41,911 nucleotides of DNA from an uncultured Saprospiraceae bacterium (GTDB taxonomy: Bacteria; Bacteroidota; Bacteroidia; Chitinophagales; Saprospiraceae). The stretch covers positions 1 through 41,911 of the forward strand of contig CALCMJ010000098.1 of assembly GCA_937967615.1 (NCBI GenBank), given 5' to 3'. A program made the translations under genes and the position numbers. Each line of letters opens with the position of its first letter. Position 1 is the first letter of the stretch. This document shows positions 8,198 through 17,050 of this stretch, in pieces. The notes beneath the pieces were generated by a model. That model had not been told where the DNA came from, ran no database searches, and saw only the letters and a program-made list of their open reading frames with translations.

Positions 8198-9045
8198 GAC
8201 CATCTTTTTTAGGATTGGGAGTTGAAAAGGCAGCTACATCGTGGATATATGCATGTCTCTACGAACACCCAGATCTGTGCATGCCGGTAAAGGAGATAAA
8301 CTTTTTTTCTAGAGAAGAGAATTGGTCCAAAGGTAAAGAATGGTACGAAAACATTTACGCCAATCAATGTAGGAGTAGTGGGGCCCACGTTGGAGAGTTT
8401 TCAACAGAGTATCTATTTATTGAAAAAACGGCTGATCGTATAGCGAGTACATATCCAGATGTGAAACTGATTATTAGTTTAAGAGATCCCATAACCAGAG
8501 CATATTCACAATATTATAATAGTATAAAATCTGGCGAAATTAAAAAGTCTGTTTCATTTTCCCAAGCCATCGAAATTGATAAAACAATTTTAGGTCAAGG
8601 GTATTATAAAAAGCAAGTAGAAAATTATTTAAGATACTTCCCAAAGAAAAATATGCATTTCCTATTGTATGAGGATATTGCGATTGAACCTTTGGTCTGT
8701 ATCCAGTCATTGTATAGATATTTAGATGTAGATTCAAGTTTCGTGCCTTCAAATCTAAATGAAATAATAAATCCTGCACGTGTACCAAGGAATCAAAGCC
8801 TTGAATCTTCTTTAGATAGAATTTCTGAAAACCTTCAAAAATCTCGATTAGGAAATAGTATTTGGTGGGCAGTTAAGAATAGTAGAATTCCAAAGTATTT
8901 GAGAAAATTAAATACAATAGAAGGTAAATTTCAATTGGAAGAAGGTATTTATACGTCTTTGTCTAGTAATTTTGCAGAAGACAAACAATACGTTGAGAAT
9001 CTTTTAAACAGAAAGTTAAATTGGGTTTTTGAAAAGGAAATTTAG
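8194..9045 (+). CDS. Sulfotransferase domain protein (NDST-like subfamily)
   Basis: Predicted cytoplasmic PAPS-dependent sulfotransferase, 283 residues. The 5'-phosphosulfate loop is GLGVEKAATSW (residues 7-17, Lys12) and the 3'-phosphate site is SLRDPITRAYSQY with Arg97 and Ser105. This layout resembles heparan-type N/O-sulfotransferase domains (Sulfotransfer_1). It is joined to the preceding membrane glycosyltransferase gene by an ATGA overlap and followed by a polysaccharide deacetylase that starts inside its 3' end. Deacetylation followed by N-sulfation of an amino sugar is therefore a reasonable but unproven pathway. It is the first of five sulfotransferase-like genes in the locus. Confidence 0.87.
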   Translation: MRPSFLGLGVEKAATSWIYACLYEHPDLCMPVKEINFFSREENWSKGKEWYENIYANQCRSSGAHVGEFSTEYLFIEKTADRIASTYPDVKLIISLRDPITRAYSQYYNSIKSGEIKKSVSFSQAIEIDKTILGQGYYKKQVENYLRYFPKKNMHFLLYEDIAIEPLVCIQSLYRYLDVDSSFVPSNLNEIINPARVPRNQSLESSLDRISENLQKSRLGNSIWWAVKNSRIPKYLRKLNTIEGKFQLEEGIYTSLSSNFAEDKQYVENLLNRKLNWVFEKEI

Positions 9046-9820
9046 AAATATAGTCAGAGATTTAGTTGTTGCCTTCAATCCCTTTTTTAAAAAAAGAAAA
9101 GGTAGCAGAGTCATTTGTTTTCATGACATTCAGAAGAAAGACTTGTTTAGGGAAAGAATGATATGGTTAAAAGAGAATTTTGAAATTGTCTCAATAGACG
9201 ATATTGTGAATAATCGGGAAAATACTGTTGCAATTAGTTTTGATGATGGGTATCGATCTTGGATTACAAATGTTTTTCCTGTTATAAAGGAATTGAATAT
9301 ACCTGCGTGCTTCTTTGTAAATTCTGGTATAGTGAATTTGACAGAGGATCATGCAAAATTGTTTATTAAGAACAAGGTGCGCAGACAAGAGGAGCATTTG
9401 TTTGGTATTTCAAAAATTCAGCTTGTAGAATTATCTAAAAGTACTTTAGTAACGATTGGCGGGCATACTATGGATCATTTTGATTTTAGTGAGGAAGGCA
9501 ATATAGAAGGAATACTTCATCAAATTAGAGATGATAAATCAGCCTTAGAAGAAATCATAGGTTCTAAGATTGATTACTTTGCTTACCCATTTGGGCAATT
9601 GTCAAACGCTCCTTTAGAAGTACAAGATATTGTCAAGTCCACAGGTTATAAAAATGGGTTTACGATTATTCCGGGCTTCAGAAACAGGAATCCATATTTA
9701 CAGAACAGAGATTCTTTAGAATTATGGCAAAGTACACGAGTATGGAGTAGGTGGTTGCAAGGAGCATATGATAGCATTGTACTTAGAAAATTAAAGCTTC
9801 AAGGGAAAGGACTTAGTTAA
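9029..9820 (+). CDS. NodB-type polysaccharide deacetylase
   Basis: Metal-dependent carbohydrate esterase-4 type protein of 263 residues, expected to remove N- or O-acetyl groups from the glycan. The NodB domain shows AISFDDGYRSW (Asp72-Asp73) and GGHTMDH (His146-x3-His150), the metal triad. PFGQLSNAP follows as the arginine/proline region. There is no clear signal peptide; the basic N-terminus (KRKFRNIVRDLVVAFNPFF) could be membrane-associated. The start is TTG at 9029, overlapping the sulfotransferase gene by 17 bp, which suggests translational coupling. The 3' end overlaps the opposing GT4 gene by 8 bp. Confidence 0.88.
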   Translation: MKRKFRNIVRDLVVAFNPFFKKRKGSRVICFHDIQKKDLFRERMIWLKENFEIVSIDDIVNNRENTVAISFDDGYRSWITNVFPVIKELNIPACFFVNSGIVNLTEDHAKLFIKNKVRRQEEHLFGISKIQLVELSKSTLVTIGGHTMDHFDFSEEGNIEGILHQIRDDKSALEEIIGSKIDYFAYPFGQLSNAPLEVQDIVKSTGYKNGFTIIPGFRNRNPYLQNRDSLELWQSTRVWSRWLQGAYDSIVLRKLKLQGKGLS

Positions 9821-11006
9821 AAATCTCTTCAAACTCCAAATCAAATCTATCTTTCCAATTTCCAATTTTCTCTTCAACAGTTTTTCGCCCATTTTTAGTA
9901 ATATCACTGATGTCCTTATCTAACAATTCAACAATATCATTGCCTAGATTTTCTGGTAATTGCGCATTGTCATTTGCCATCAAACAATTGTAGCCATCCT
10001 TAAATAATTTTGCAGTATCACCATTATCAACTGTAAGAATTAGTTTTCCCGCCAAAGCACATTCCCAAAGAATATTTCCTAAACTACCACCCTCATAGAA
10101 GAAGAGAGCTATGTCCTGTGTTGAAATAAATTCAGCTAAGTTTTCGTGTGGCATCTCAGGAATAAATTCAATAAACGCATTTAATTTTTTTGCATCCACA
10201 ATCTGCTTTAAACGGTTCTCTTGCGACCCGTCACCTAGAATTGAAAGCTGTATATTATTTAAATTCTTTTTTTGAACTAAGTATTCTATAAGCTCAATTC
10301 CTAATTCAATTCTTTTATATGTTTCTAATCTGGCTATATAGCAAAACTTTATTTGTCTATCACTCTTTAAGACTTTGATGTTTTTTTGAGAAAGAAGAGT
10401 GGTGCGAAGGTTTTTCTCCATACCATTATAATATAGTTTTACTTTTTTCTTTTTGTTAAAGTGTTTAAATACCGTATCATAGGATGTTCCATCTAAAGTT
10501 GAGATAACATGATCTGCAGGGTATTTTATAGCTAATATGTCGAAAAAGAATCGTGTATATAGCTTAAGATAATTTCTATTCTTTACATCCTTTGTCAAGA
10601 TGGTACCATAAATCCGCCCAACAGAAGGAGTGTTATATCTTTTCCCTAGATAGGCTGCTACAGTGGAAAACGTGCTTAATCCATAAATCAAATCAAAGGA
10701 TTCTTCTTTAAGTTTTTTGTTTCCCCAGTTTATAAGTTTAAAGAACACCAATAGTTTCCATAAGTAATAGAATGGGAAAGAAAATTTGTTTAGCTCTAAT
10801 ACTGATCCATTTTTGAAACTGCGATGAAATTTTATTTTAGGATTATAGATTATTGAATAAAATGAATACTTGTCAGATTCCCCTAGGTATTTATATAGAT
10901 TATACACTCCAGGAACACCTTGAGGGACTTTGGATTCTATAAACCAAGGAATTAATGGCTTGTACAATTCTCCAATCAATAATATCTTTTTCTTTTGACT
11001 ACTCAA
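9813..11006 (-). CDS. GT4-like glycosyltransferase
   Basis: A 397-residue GT-B-type protein. Recognisable pieces are LLIGELYKPLIPW at the N-terminus, YYNGMEKN, a C-terminal domain with FCYIARLETYKRIELGIELI, SILGDGSQENRL, and an EGGSLGNILWECALAGKLILTVDNG block corresponding to the donor-site E-x7-E region of GT4 enzymes. It starts at TTG (complement of 11004-11006), 8 bp inside the 3' end of the preceding minus-strand deacetylase-like gene, so the two are probably co-translated. Its own 3' end overlaps the plus-strand deacetylase by 8 bp. Specificity unknown. Confidence 0.83.
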   Translation of the reverse strand: MSSQKKKILLIGELYKPLIPWFIESKVPQGVPGVYNLYKYLGESDKYSFYSIIYNPKIKFHRSFKNGSVLELNKFSFPFYYLWKLLVFFKLINWGNKKLKEESFDLIYGLSTFSTVAAYLGKRYNTPSVGRIYGTILTKDVKNRNYLKLYTRFFFDILAIKYPADHVISTLDGTSYDTVFKHFNKKKKVKLYYNGMEKNLRTTLLSQKNIKVLKSDRQIKFCYIARLETYKRIELGIELIEYLVQKKNLNNIQLSILGDGSQENRLKQIVDAKKLNAFIEFIPEMPHENLAEFISTQDIALFFYEGGSLGNILWECALAGKLILTVDNGDTAKLFKDGYNCLMANDNAQLPENLGNDIVELLDKDISDITKNGRKTVEEKIGNWKDRFDLEFEEIFN

Positions 11007-12348
11007 TCAACGATTTTAATTGGTTAAAATAAAAGTCTTGAATTTCTAATCCTGTTTGTAATGTAGGGTCGAAATTAGAGTTATGAAAATTCATTTCAAT
11101 ATGGGTATTGTAAGTGTTTGCCTCAAAGAACGCGACCATATTTTCTGAGACGCTAGTTTTCTTTTTCTTTGCTGAATGAATTGCAGAGCTTTCCATAAAG
11201 CTTAAAGGAATTTCTTTCCAAGCAAACTTAATTTCATTTCTAAAATCATACATATGGTAACTATAGCCAGTACCACATCGGAATCCTAAATACTTATTGT
11301 ATCCCATTGAGGAATCAAATGTGAAACCACTTTCTTGTATTACATAGGGTGTCACTTCCCAATTCCACCTTAGCCAGTGTTGTCTGTTCTGAGTAATGTT
11401 TTTGCCTAAAATTTTCTCCAAGGTCTTTTTTTCGTCTTGATGTCTCCTTCTATTAGACATAGTATTATAGCTGGGATGGAGGCCTACTGAGTAAGAATTT
11501 TCTTCTGCTAATTTTAGTATTTCATTAATTAGACTATCAGTGATTTTATATTTGTTATCGTATTTTGAATTTCCACCTACCATTAGGTATAGAGTCTTTT
11601 TCTGTAATGTAAATTTTTGTGAGAGTAGGGAATTAAAATTATTATAGGGGTCTGGTAGGTCATGCGTGATCATCTTATGATAATAGCCAATACTTTTCTT
11701 TACTTCATTCAAGTCTTTTCTAACTAATAAGGATGCAAGAAGAGACCTTAAAAATTTATGAGGAGGACTAAATCGGGTTAATATATCTACATCGTGAGAA
11801 AGTGAATAGCTGGAGTTTAAAACTATAGGAACTTTTAAAATATACTCAAAAAATGATCCTATTATTTCGTCTACAACAGGTGTTTCTTGAATTAGAGATT
11901 TAACCAATATATGATTGGACTCTTCTAACCAGCCGGCCTGTCCAATTAAATTTTCATTTGTAAAAACTTCCTCAAATCTACTGATGTGAAAAAATATTGT
12001 TTCAAAAACATCAAAACTAAATTTCATTTCTGAAACGAATTCTTGTTTCTCTTGCTTTTCTAATTCTACTGCATATAAAACTTTATCCTTTAGTTTATAT
12101 GGATTCAGATAAATGTGTTTCTCTAAAACGTTCTTAGAGAAAAAATAATTTTGCGCTGGGATATTTGATTCTTTCTCTTTACCATAGTACAGATTTATTC
12201 CAGTTGCTAAAGGTGCATTGCACAGTTTGACTTGTAATCCTAATGGTTTAAGGGGATGATTATCAATAAAATCAATTGTATATTCTAATCTGCTGAAAAG
12301 AGAATTTGATTCTTGTGTGATAATATTAATTGTCTGAGCTGTATTCAT
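10999..12348 (-). CDS. Large polysaccharide deacetylase-like protein (DUF7033-type architecture)
   Basis: A 449-residue protein with a poorly conserved N-terminal half (about 1-175) and a C-terminal deacetylase-like half. SLSHDVDIL at residues 182-190 matches the metal-binding Asp region of this divergent group, and SVGLHPSYNTM with His291 supplies the second motif, with Ser/Tyr/Asn in place of the usual H-x3-H spacing. WNWEVTPYVIQESGFTFDSSMGYN and DFRNEIKFAWKEIPLSFMES are strongly deacetylase-like. I recognise it as the long Bacteroidota type often annotated polysaccharide deacetylase family. It is the third gene of a minus-strand run of four; 19 bp separate it from the FemAB-like gene upstream. 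Whether it is catalytically active or a binding protein is uncertain. Confidence 0.75.
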   Translation of the reverse strand: MNTAQTINIITQESNSLFSRLEYTIDFIDNHPLKPLGLQVKLCNAPLATGINLYYGKEKESNIPAQNYFFSKNVLEKHIYLNPYKLKDKVLYAVELEKQEKQEFVSEMKFSFDVFETIFFHISRFEEVFTNENLIGQAGWLEESNHILVKSLIQETPVVDEIIGSFFEYILKVPIVLNSSYSLSHDVDILTRFSPPHKFLRSLLASLLVRKDLNEVKKSIGYYHKMITHDLPDPYNNFNSLLSQKFTLQKKTLYLMVGGNSKYDNKYKITDSLINEILKLAEENSYSVGLHPSYNTMSNRRRHQDEKKTLEKILGKNITQNRQHWLRWNWEVTPYVIQESGFTFDSSMGYNKYLGFRCGTGYSYHMYDFRNEIKFAWKEIPLSFMESSAIHSAKKKKTSVSENMVAFFEANTYNTHIEMNFHNSNFDPTLQTGLEIQDFYFNQLKSLIE

Positions 12349-12367
12349 CTGTGATAACTAGATATTT

Positions 12368-13336
12368 TTAGCCATTAAAGCTTTGATGAATAATTTTAAA
12401 GAGGGAATTCTTATACCATTTTACATTATTATAACTTATTTTATCTCCACCAAAACCTCTGAAGAAATTTGCAATATTAGGAATCATGCTCCCAGAAAAG
12501 TCAAAACGATCTACATGACCAGAAGCAAATTGCATTCCTTCCCAAATAAGCAGACTAGAAATTCCTGAATTTCTAAAATCTGATTTTACACCAAGACAAT
12601 TTAAATAAGCTGTGTTATTATCTATTAGTATTAAACATGCTCCTATCGTCTCAGTGTTTGTCTTTGCAACTATAAGTTTACTCGAAGTTTCTTCAATTAT
12701 TTTTTCTAGAAGAGTCTCAAGTGTTGTCTGTGTATAAGGTATAGATTTAGAGGAACTCTTAAAGCTCTGTGATAGAATCTGAAATAATTCTGGACATGTT
12801 GTAGCTGTTTCACATTTAACAATTTCTTTTGCCTTTTTGATATTGGTTCGAATGTCACCATCAAACGTATTTAGTAAATTGTCCTGACGAATGGAATTGA
12901 TTACAAACCTGCTGTAGCTTTGTTGCTTAAAACCATTCCAGAATAAATTTTGCAAATCATTATTGTCTTCACTAAAATGCTGATTGAAATAGCTAAGACC
13001 GAGTTCTTTAAACTGATCTATTAGAGATTCTGCAACTTTTTGTCTGAATTTTTGTCTTGATGTTGTTTTATCTATATCCTTAGGAATGAAAATGATCATT
13101 CCTAAAAATGGGGTTAAAGGAGGATGTCTTGTTATTTTTTGTCCATAGAATTTGCTTATAGGTATAGGCCAAATTGCATCTACTCTTTTGTTATGACCAT
13201 ATGTAACTAACGCTGTCCAATTTGAACTTCCACACATGATATCCAACCACCAAGGATGGTAAAAAATTGGTATCTCTGTATGCTCCTTACATGCTGTAGC
13301 ATATCTTTCTTTCGGTGTTAAATTTTCCGATGACAT
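12368..13336 (-). CDS. FemAB/GNAT-type acyl- or aminoacyltransferase
   Basis: A 322-residue protein with the two-GNAT-fold pattern of FemAB-like proteins (BioF2-like C-terminal domain). The N-terminal part (YHPWWLDIMCGSSNWTALVTY) resembles the start of such proteins. The C-terminal GNAT core has LIVAKTNTETIGACLILIDNNTAYL, then LGVKSDFRNSGISSLLIWEGMQFA, where the acyl-donor loop is expected. FDFSGSMIPNIANFFRGFGGD is a typical FemAB ending. It may add an acyl or aminoacyl group to an amino sugar of the glycan. Similar proteins sit in exosortase-linked EPS loci together with a deacetylase and an AsnB-type protein, as here. Substrate unknown. Confidence 0.75.
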   Translation of the reverse strand: MSSENLTPKERYATACKEHTEIPIFYHPWWLDIMCGSSNWTALVTYGHNKRVDAIWPIPISKFYGQKITRHPPLTPFLGMIIFIPKDIDKTTSRQKFRQKVAESLIDQFKELGLSYFNQHFSEDNNDLQNLFWNGFKQQSYSRFVINSIRQDNLLNTFDGDIRTNIKKAKEIVKCETATTCPELFQILSQSFKSSSKSIPYTQTTLETLLEKIIEETSSKLIVAKTNTETIGACLILIDNNTAYLNCLGVKSDFRNSGISSLLIWEGMQFASGHVDRFDFSGSMIPNIANFFRGFGGDKISYNNVKWYKNSLFKIIHQSFNG

Positions 13337-13421
13337 TTTTTCTATTCCTCTACGTTCGTTTATAGCTTAAAAGTACGGAATTGAATGTAAGTATCTCGCA
13401 TTCACTTCAATAGAAGTTAAT

Positions 13422-15164
13422 TCAGTTCTTTTGAGAAATCAATTTATTGAGTATAAATGTGCTATCTGTTTCTAAATGTTGAGCTATATATAAGGCACCA
13501 CTTTGTGTAAAATGATGACCATCATGGCTAATGAACTTACAATTTTCAGTAAAAACTGGAACAGTATCGTCATCGTCTATTATAAGGCCATAAATATCAA
13601 TGAAGTGTTCATCCCAATCTTCATTATCTCTTCTGTTCTGTCTTAGATGATGTTTTTTAACCTCTACTCTTTGAGTGCAATTTTTGTCAGAACTTGCATT
13701 GTAAAATTTCCCATTGGAATAGCCAAATCTTTTCTTTCCTACCCTGTATGTCTTTTCTTTAAATTTCTTATTTAGATATTCATTAAATATAGTTTCTGTT
13801 GATCCGAAACTGGTAAAAATTATATCTGCTGATTCAGATCTAGTATTGAGTTCAGGTGTTTTCTGAGTGGCATACGTGATTTCAAGCTTATTCCTATAAT
13901 TCAGTTCGCTTAGTACATTCACCCAATCCCTAGCATAACTATTCCCTAAGCATAGCACTTTTATTTTATCGATAGAAGAAAATTTCTTATCCATTTTAAA
14001 TATGTCATTATTGTAATTTTCATGCTTATTAATCTCAATGTTATTCGTTGAGAGTGAGAGTTCTGGGACATTTCGAATGATTCCATTCTTTTTGTAAATC
14101 CAAGAGGAAAGAGAAACAAGTAAAACAAAGATTGTTAAACATGTAACTAGAAATGATCTTAAAGAAATTCGATTTTTATCTCTAAAGAATTGTTCAATAT
14201 AAAAGTAAGTAGAAGTTGAAAGTAGAATAAGCAATATAAATATGAACAAGTAGTAGGGGAGACTTAATTCATTTCCAAGAAGATATTTAAAATATGCGAG
14301 TAGGACCTGGTGCCACATGTACATACTAAAACTTATCTTTCCAATACCGGCAACTAGCTTATTTTCTAGAAATACCTTGCTGATAGCATTTTTAGAATTG
14401 TTAAGAACAAGAAGAACACTAGTTATAAGAACTACTAATATGACTAGAGAGGTATTTTCTAGAAAAGTTGTATCAACGCACAGTAAAAAGAGTAGCAAGA
14501 CTAGTAGAACGGGACCTATTTGTCCATTAAGTTGTTTTTCTTTAAAAACCAGAGCGGCTAAGCAACCTGATGCTATTTCAAAAAACCTATAATGAATAAA
14601 ATAGTATTTCGAATCAGGGTTTGTGCTTGTTATAAAGAGTAGGAATGATATAAGAGCTAAACCCAAAACAGAGTAGATTAATGATTTTTGATTAGACGGT
14701 TTTATCCAAAGAAACAAGAATGGATATAATATGTAGAATTGCTCTTCAACACCTAAGCTCCATGTGTGCATTAATGGTTTATAATCATTTACAATGTTCC
14801 AATAATCACCTGTAACAATGTATTCATATATATTATTCCCAAAAAAAAGTGTGGCAATGATGGATTGACTTAGATTCTCTAAATCTTGTGGCAACATGAC
14901 TATAATTCCAACACACAAGCAAATTGTACAAATGAATAGAACAAGAGGAAAGATGCGTCTTGCTCGTCTTTTATAGAAATTTAGGATTGAAAACCTATTT
15001 TCTTTGTACTCTGAATGTATTATTCGTGTAATAAGATACCCACTTATCACAAAGAACACATCTACACCTAGGTACCCATATGTAATAAATCCAAAGTGGA
15101 AGAGAATCACAGTTATTACTGCAATTGCTCTTAAGCCATCAATATCTTTTCTATAAGTAATCAT
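13422..15164 (-). CDS. Acyltransferase-3 (OafA/YrhL) fused to a SGNH domain: glycan O-acetyltransferase
   Basis: A 580-residue inner-membrane protein predicted to O-acetylate the polysaccharide. The N-terminal acyltransferase-3 region starts KDIDGLRAIAVITVILFHFGF with the conserved His, followed by GYLGVDVFFVISGYLIT and about ten membrane helices to residue 355. A periplasmic SGNH-like domain follows: VLCLGNSYARDW (Ser block, with GNS where GDS is usual) and, near the C-terminus, DGHHFTQSGA with the catalytic His. Architecture and length match OafA-type enzymes. It is the first gene of the four-gene minus-strand run; 98 bp separate its start from the divergent asparagine synthase gene. Confidence 0.9.
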   Translation of the reverse strand: MITYRKDIDGLRAIAVITVILFHFGFITYGYLGVDVFFVISGYLITRIIHSEYKENRFSILNFYKRRARRIFPLVLFICTICLCVGIIVMLPQDLENLSQSIIATLFFGNNIYEYIVTGDYWNIVNDYKPLMHTWSLGVEEQFYILYPFLFLWIKPSNQKSLIYSVLGLALISFLLFITSTNPDSKYYFIHYRFFEIASGCLAALVFKEKQLNGQIGPVLLVLLLFLLCVDTTFLENTSLVILVVLITSVLLVLNNSKNAISKVFLENKLVAGIGKISFSMYMWHQVLLAYFKYLLGNELSLPYYLFIFILLILLSTSTYFYIEQFFRDKNRISLRSFLVTCLTIFVLLVSLSSWIYKKNGIIRNVPELSLSTNNIEINKHENYNNDIFKMDKKFSSIDKIKVLCLGNSYARDWVNVLSELNYRNKLEITYATQKTPELNTRSESADIIFTSFGSTETIFNEYLNKKFKEKTYRVGKKRFGYSNGKFYNASSDKNCTQRVEVKKHHLRQNRRDNEDWDEHFIDIYGLIIDDDDTVPVFTENCKFISHDGHHFTQSGALYIAQHLETDSTFILNKLISQKN

Positions 15165-15191
15165 AAATTACAAGGAATACAGAGCTTTATA

Positions 15192-15229
15192 AAGGTTAAA
15201 CATTGATTATAGTTTGTTCTGCGCGGAAC
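15192..15229. promoter_or_regulatory. Leader elements between divergent acyltransferase and amidotransferase genes
   Basis: AAGGTTAAACATT at 15192-15204 recurs exactly at 38656-38668 upstream of the ompH genes. A short hairpin GTTCT-GCGC-GGAAC (15216-15229, one T-G pair) follows, then a T-rich stretch. No convincing TAnnTTTG element was found in this 98-bp gap. Confidence 0.25.
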
Positions 15230-15262
15230 TTCTTTATTTTTACACATTAAAACACGGAAAGT

Positions 15263-17032
15263 TTGTGTGGTATATTTGGAATATTAACAAATAATAAAAG
15301 TACAATAAAGCGCGAAGAATTGATCAGAGCGTCATCATTATTAGGCCATCGCGGCCCTGATATGCACGATGTCTATGTGGAGCAAAATATCGCTCTTTCC
15401 CATTATCGCTTATCTGTTTTTGATACTTCAGAAAAAGCCAAACAGCCCATGCATGCTTTTGGCTATACAATTGTGTTTAATGGCGCTATCTACAATTATC
15501 TTGAGTTGAAAACTGAGTTAAAAGCTAAAGGTTATTCATTCTCCACAAATTCAGATACGGAGTTAATCTTAGCTGCATACGATGCTTATAAAGAGAAGTG
15601 CGTTTCTTTGTTTAATGGACAATGGGCATTTGCTATTTATGACTCAAAAAGATCAAAGGTGTTTTGTTCTAGAGATAGATTTGGAATTAAACCATTATAT
15701 TATTTTAAAACTGAAGATAGGTTTTGCTTTTCTTCTGAAATTAAAGCGTTTACAGCATTAGAAAATTGGAAAGCGAAACTAAATAAGACAAGAGCATATG
15801 AGTTCTTACAATTTGCTATGCACGACCATACAAATGAAAGTTTATTTGAGAATGTGTATCAATTGGAAAGGGGGACTAATTTTAGTATTGATATTCCTAG
15901 TCTTGATATTGATAAAAATCAATACTATTCATTAGATAGTATAAAAGAAATTGAAATACCTGAAGTAGACGCTGTTAAACAAGTAAATACGCTTTTAGAT
16001 AAATCTATATCCTTGAGATTAAGAGCAGATGTAAAGTCAGGGACTGCACTTTCAGGTGGATTGGACAGTTCTATAATTGCACTGAGGATTGCTGAAAAAT
16101 TGGAACAAGAGTATAATTCGTATTCTATTGTATATGATAAGGAAGAATTTAACGAGAGGGTTTATGTAGAAGCCGTTTTGGAAAATACTTATTTAAAGGG
16201 ACAAGTATATTCTCCAGGGTTTGATCAATTTATAGAAAATTTAGACAAGCTTATTTGGCATCAAGAAGAGCCATTTAATAGTATTGCTGTCTATGCTCAA
16301 TACTATCTATTTGAACAAGCCTCAAAGGATAATATTAAAGTTATGTTAGATGGCCAGGGTGCCGATGAGATTTTTGCGGGCTACGAAAAATTTTATTTAC
16401 CTATTTTCAAAAAATTAATTAAAAGAAATCCATTAAAGGCAATTCGGTTATTTGGGGATGCATCAGCAAACTTTCCGCATATTAATGCAAAGGATAGCGC
16501 CATTAGGTATTTGAGTAAAAAGACAAAAAGTAAAAGTGATTGCTTTTCTTTTGACATAGATAAAGAATCTCTGTTTGTTAGACCCAAGGAAGAAAGTATA
16601 TTAGGCATGTCTAAAAATTTGTTGGGGAATCTTGGCATATCCGCTCTTTTGCGCTATGAAGATAGAAATGCGATGGCGCATGGTATAGAATCGCGTGTGC
16701 CTTATTTGGATTATGAGCTTGTAGAGTTTGCCCTAAGCTTACCTGATGAATTGAAATTGAAAAATGGAGTTACTAAATGGGCACTGCGAGAGTCCACGAA
16801 ATATCTACTGCCTAAAATTATTTACAGTAGAAGAGATAAGTTAGGATTTGCTACTCCAGAATCTAAATGGATGTTAGAACATTTTGATCTGATACAATCA
16901 ACAATAGAGAAAGAAAGGGAGAAATTGCAGTCTATGGTTGATTTGAAATTATTATTTCAAGAGAATGACATGAAAAAGATATTCAGAGTCTTTATTTTTT
17001 CGCGCTGGTTATCAATCTTTCAAATACGCTGA
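15263..17032 (+). CDS. asnB: Asparagine synthase-type glutamine amidotransferase, probably acting on a glycan precursor
   Basis: A 589-residue two-domain protein. The start must be TTG at 15263, because it places the catalytic Cys directly after Met (MCGIFGIL). The Ntn glutaminase domain keeps Arg49, Asn73-Gly74 and Asp98, but the usual NGEIYN motif reads NGAIYN, with Ala75 where the glutamine-binding Glu normally sits. The synthetase domain has the PP-loop SGGLDSS (about 264-270) and DGQGADEIFAGY. Known relatives in glycan loci (WbpS-type) amidate uronic acids instead of aspartate. Location inside the glycan cluster favours that role; housekeeping asparagine synthesis remains possible. It is 18 bp upstream of a GT2 gene. 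Confidence 0.87.
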   Translation: MCGIFGILTNNKSTIKREELIRASSLLGHRGPDMHDVYVEQNIALSHYRLSVFDTSEKAKQPMHAFGYTIVFNGAIYNYLELKTELKAKGYSFSTNSDTELILAAYDAYKEKCVSLFNGQWAFAIYDSKRSKVFCSRDRFGIKPLYYFKTEDRFCFSSEIKAFTALENWKAKLNKTRAYEFLQFAMHDHTNESLFENVYQLERGTNFSIDIPSLDIDKNQYYSLDSIKEIEIPEVDAVKQVNTLLDKSISLRLRADVKSGTALSGGLDSSIIALRIAEKLEQEYNSYSIVYDKEEFNERVYVEAVLENTYLKGQVYSPGFDQFIENLDKLIWHQEEPFNSIAVYAQYYLFEQASKDNIKVMLDGQGADEIFAGYEKFYLPIFKKLIKRNPLKAIRLFGDASANFPHINAKDSAIRYLSKKTKSKSDCFSFDIDKESLFVRPKEESILGMSKNLLGNLGISALLRYEDRNAMAHGIESRVPYLDYELVEFALSLPDELKLKNGVTKWALRESTKYLLPKIIYSRRDKLGFATPESKWMLEHFDLIQSTIEKEREKLQSMVDLKLLFQENDMKKIFRVFIFSRWLSIFQIR

Positions 17033-17050
17033 AAGTAATTTAAAATTTAA

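Noticed and set aside
12383-12568. Small plus-strand frame opposite the FemAB-like gene
   Set aside because: Lies wholly inside a well-supported minus-strand gene and has no recognisable feature.
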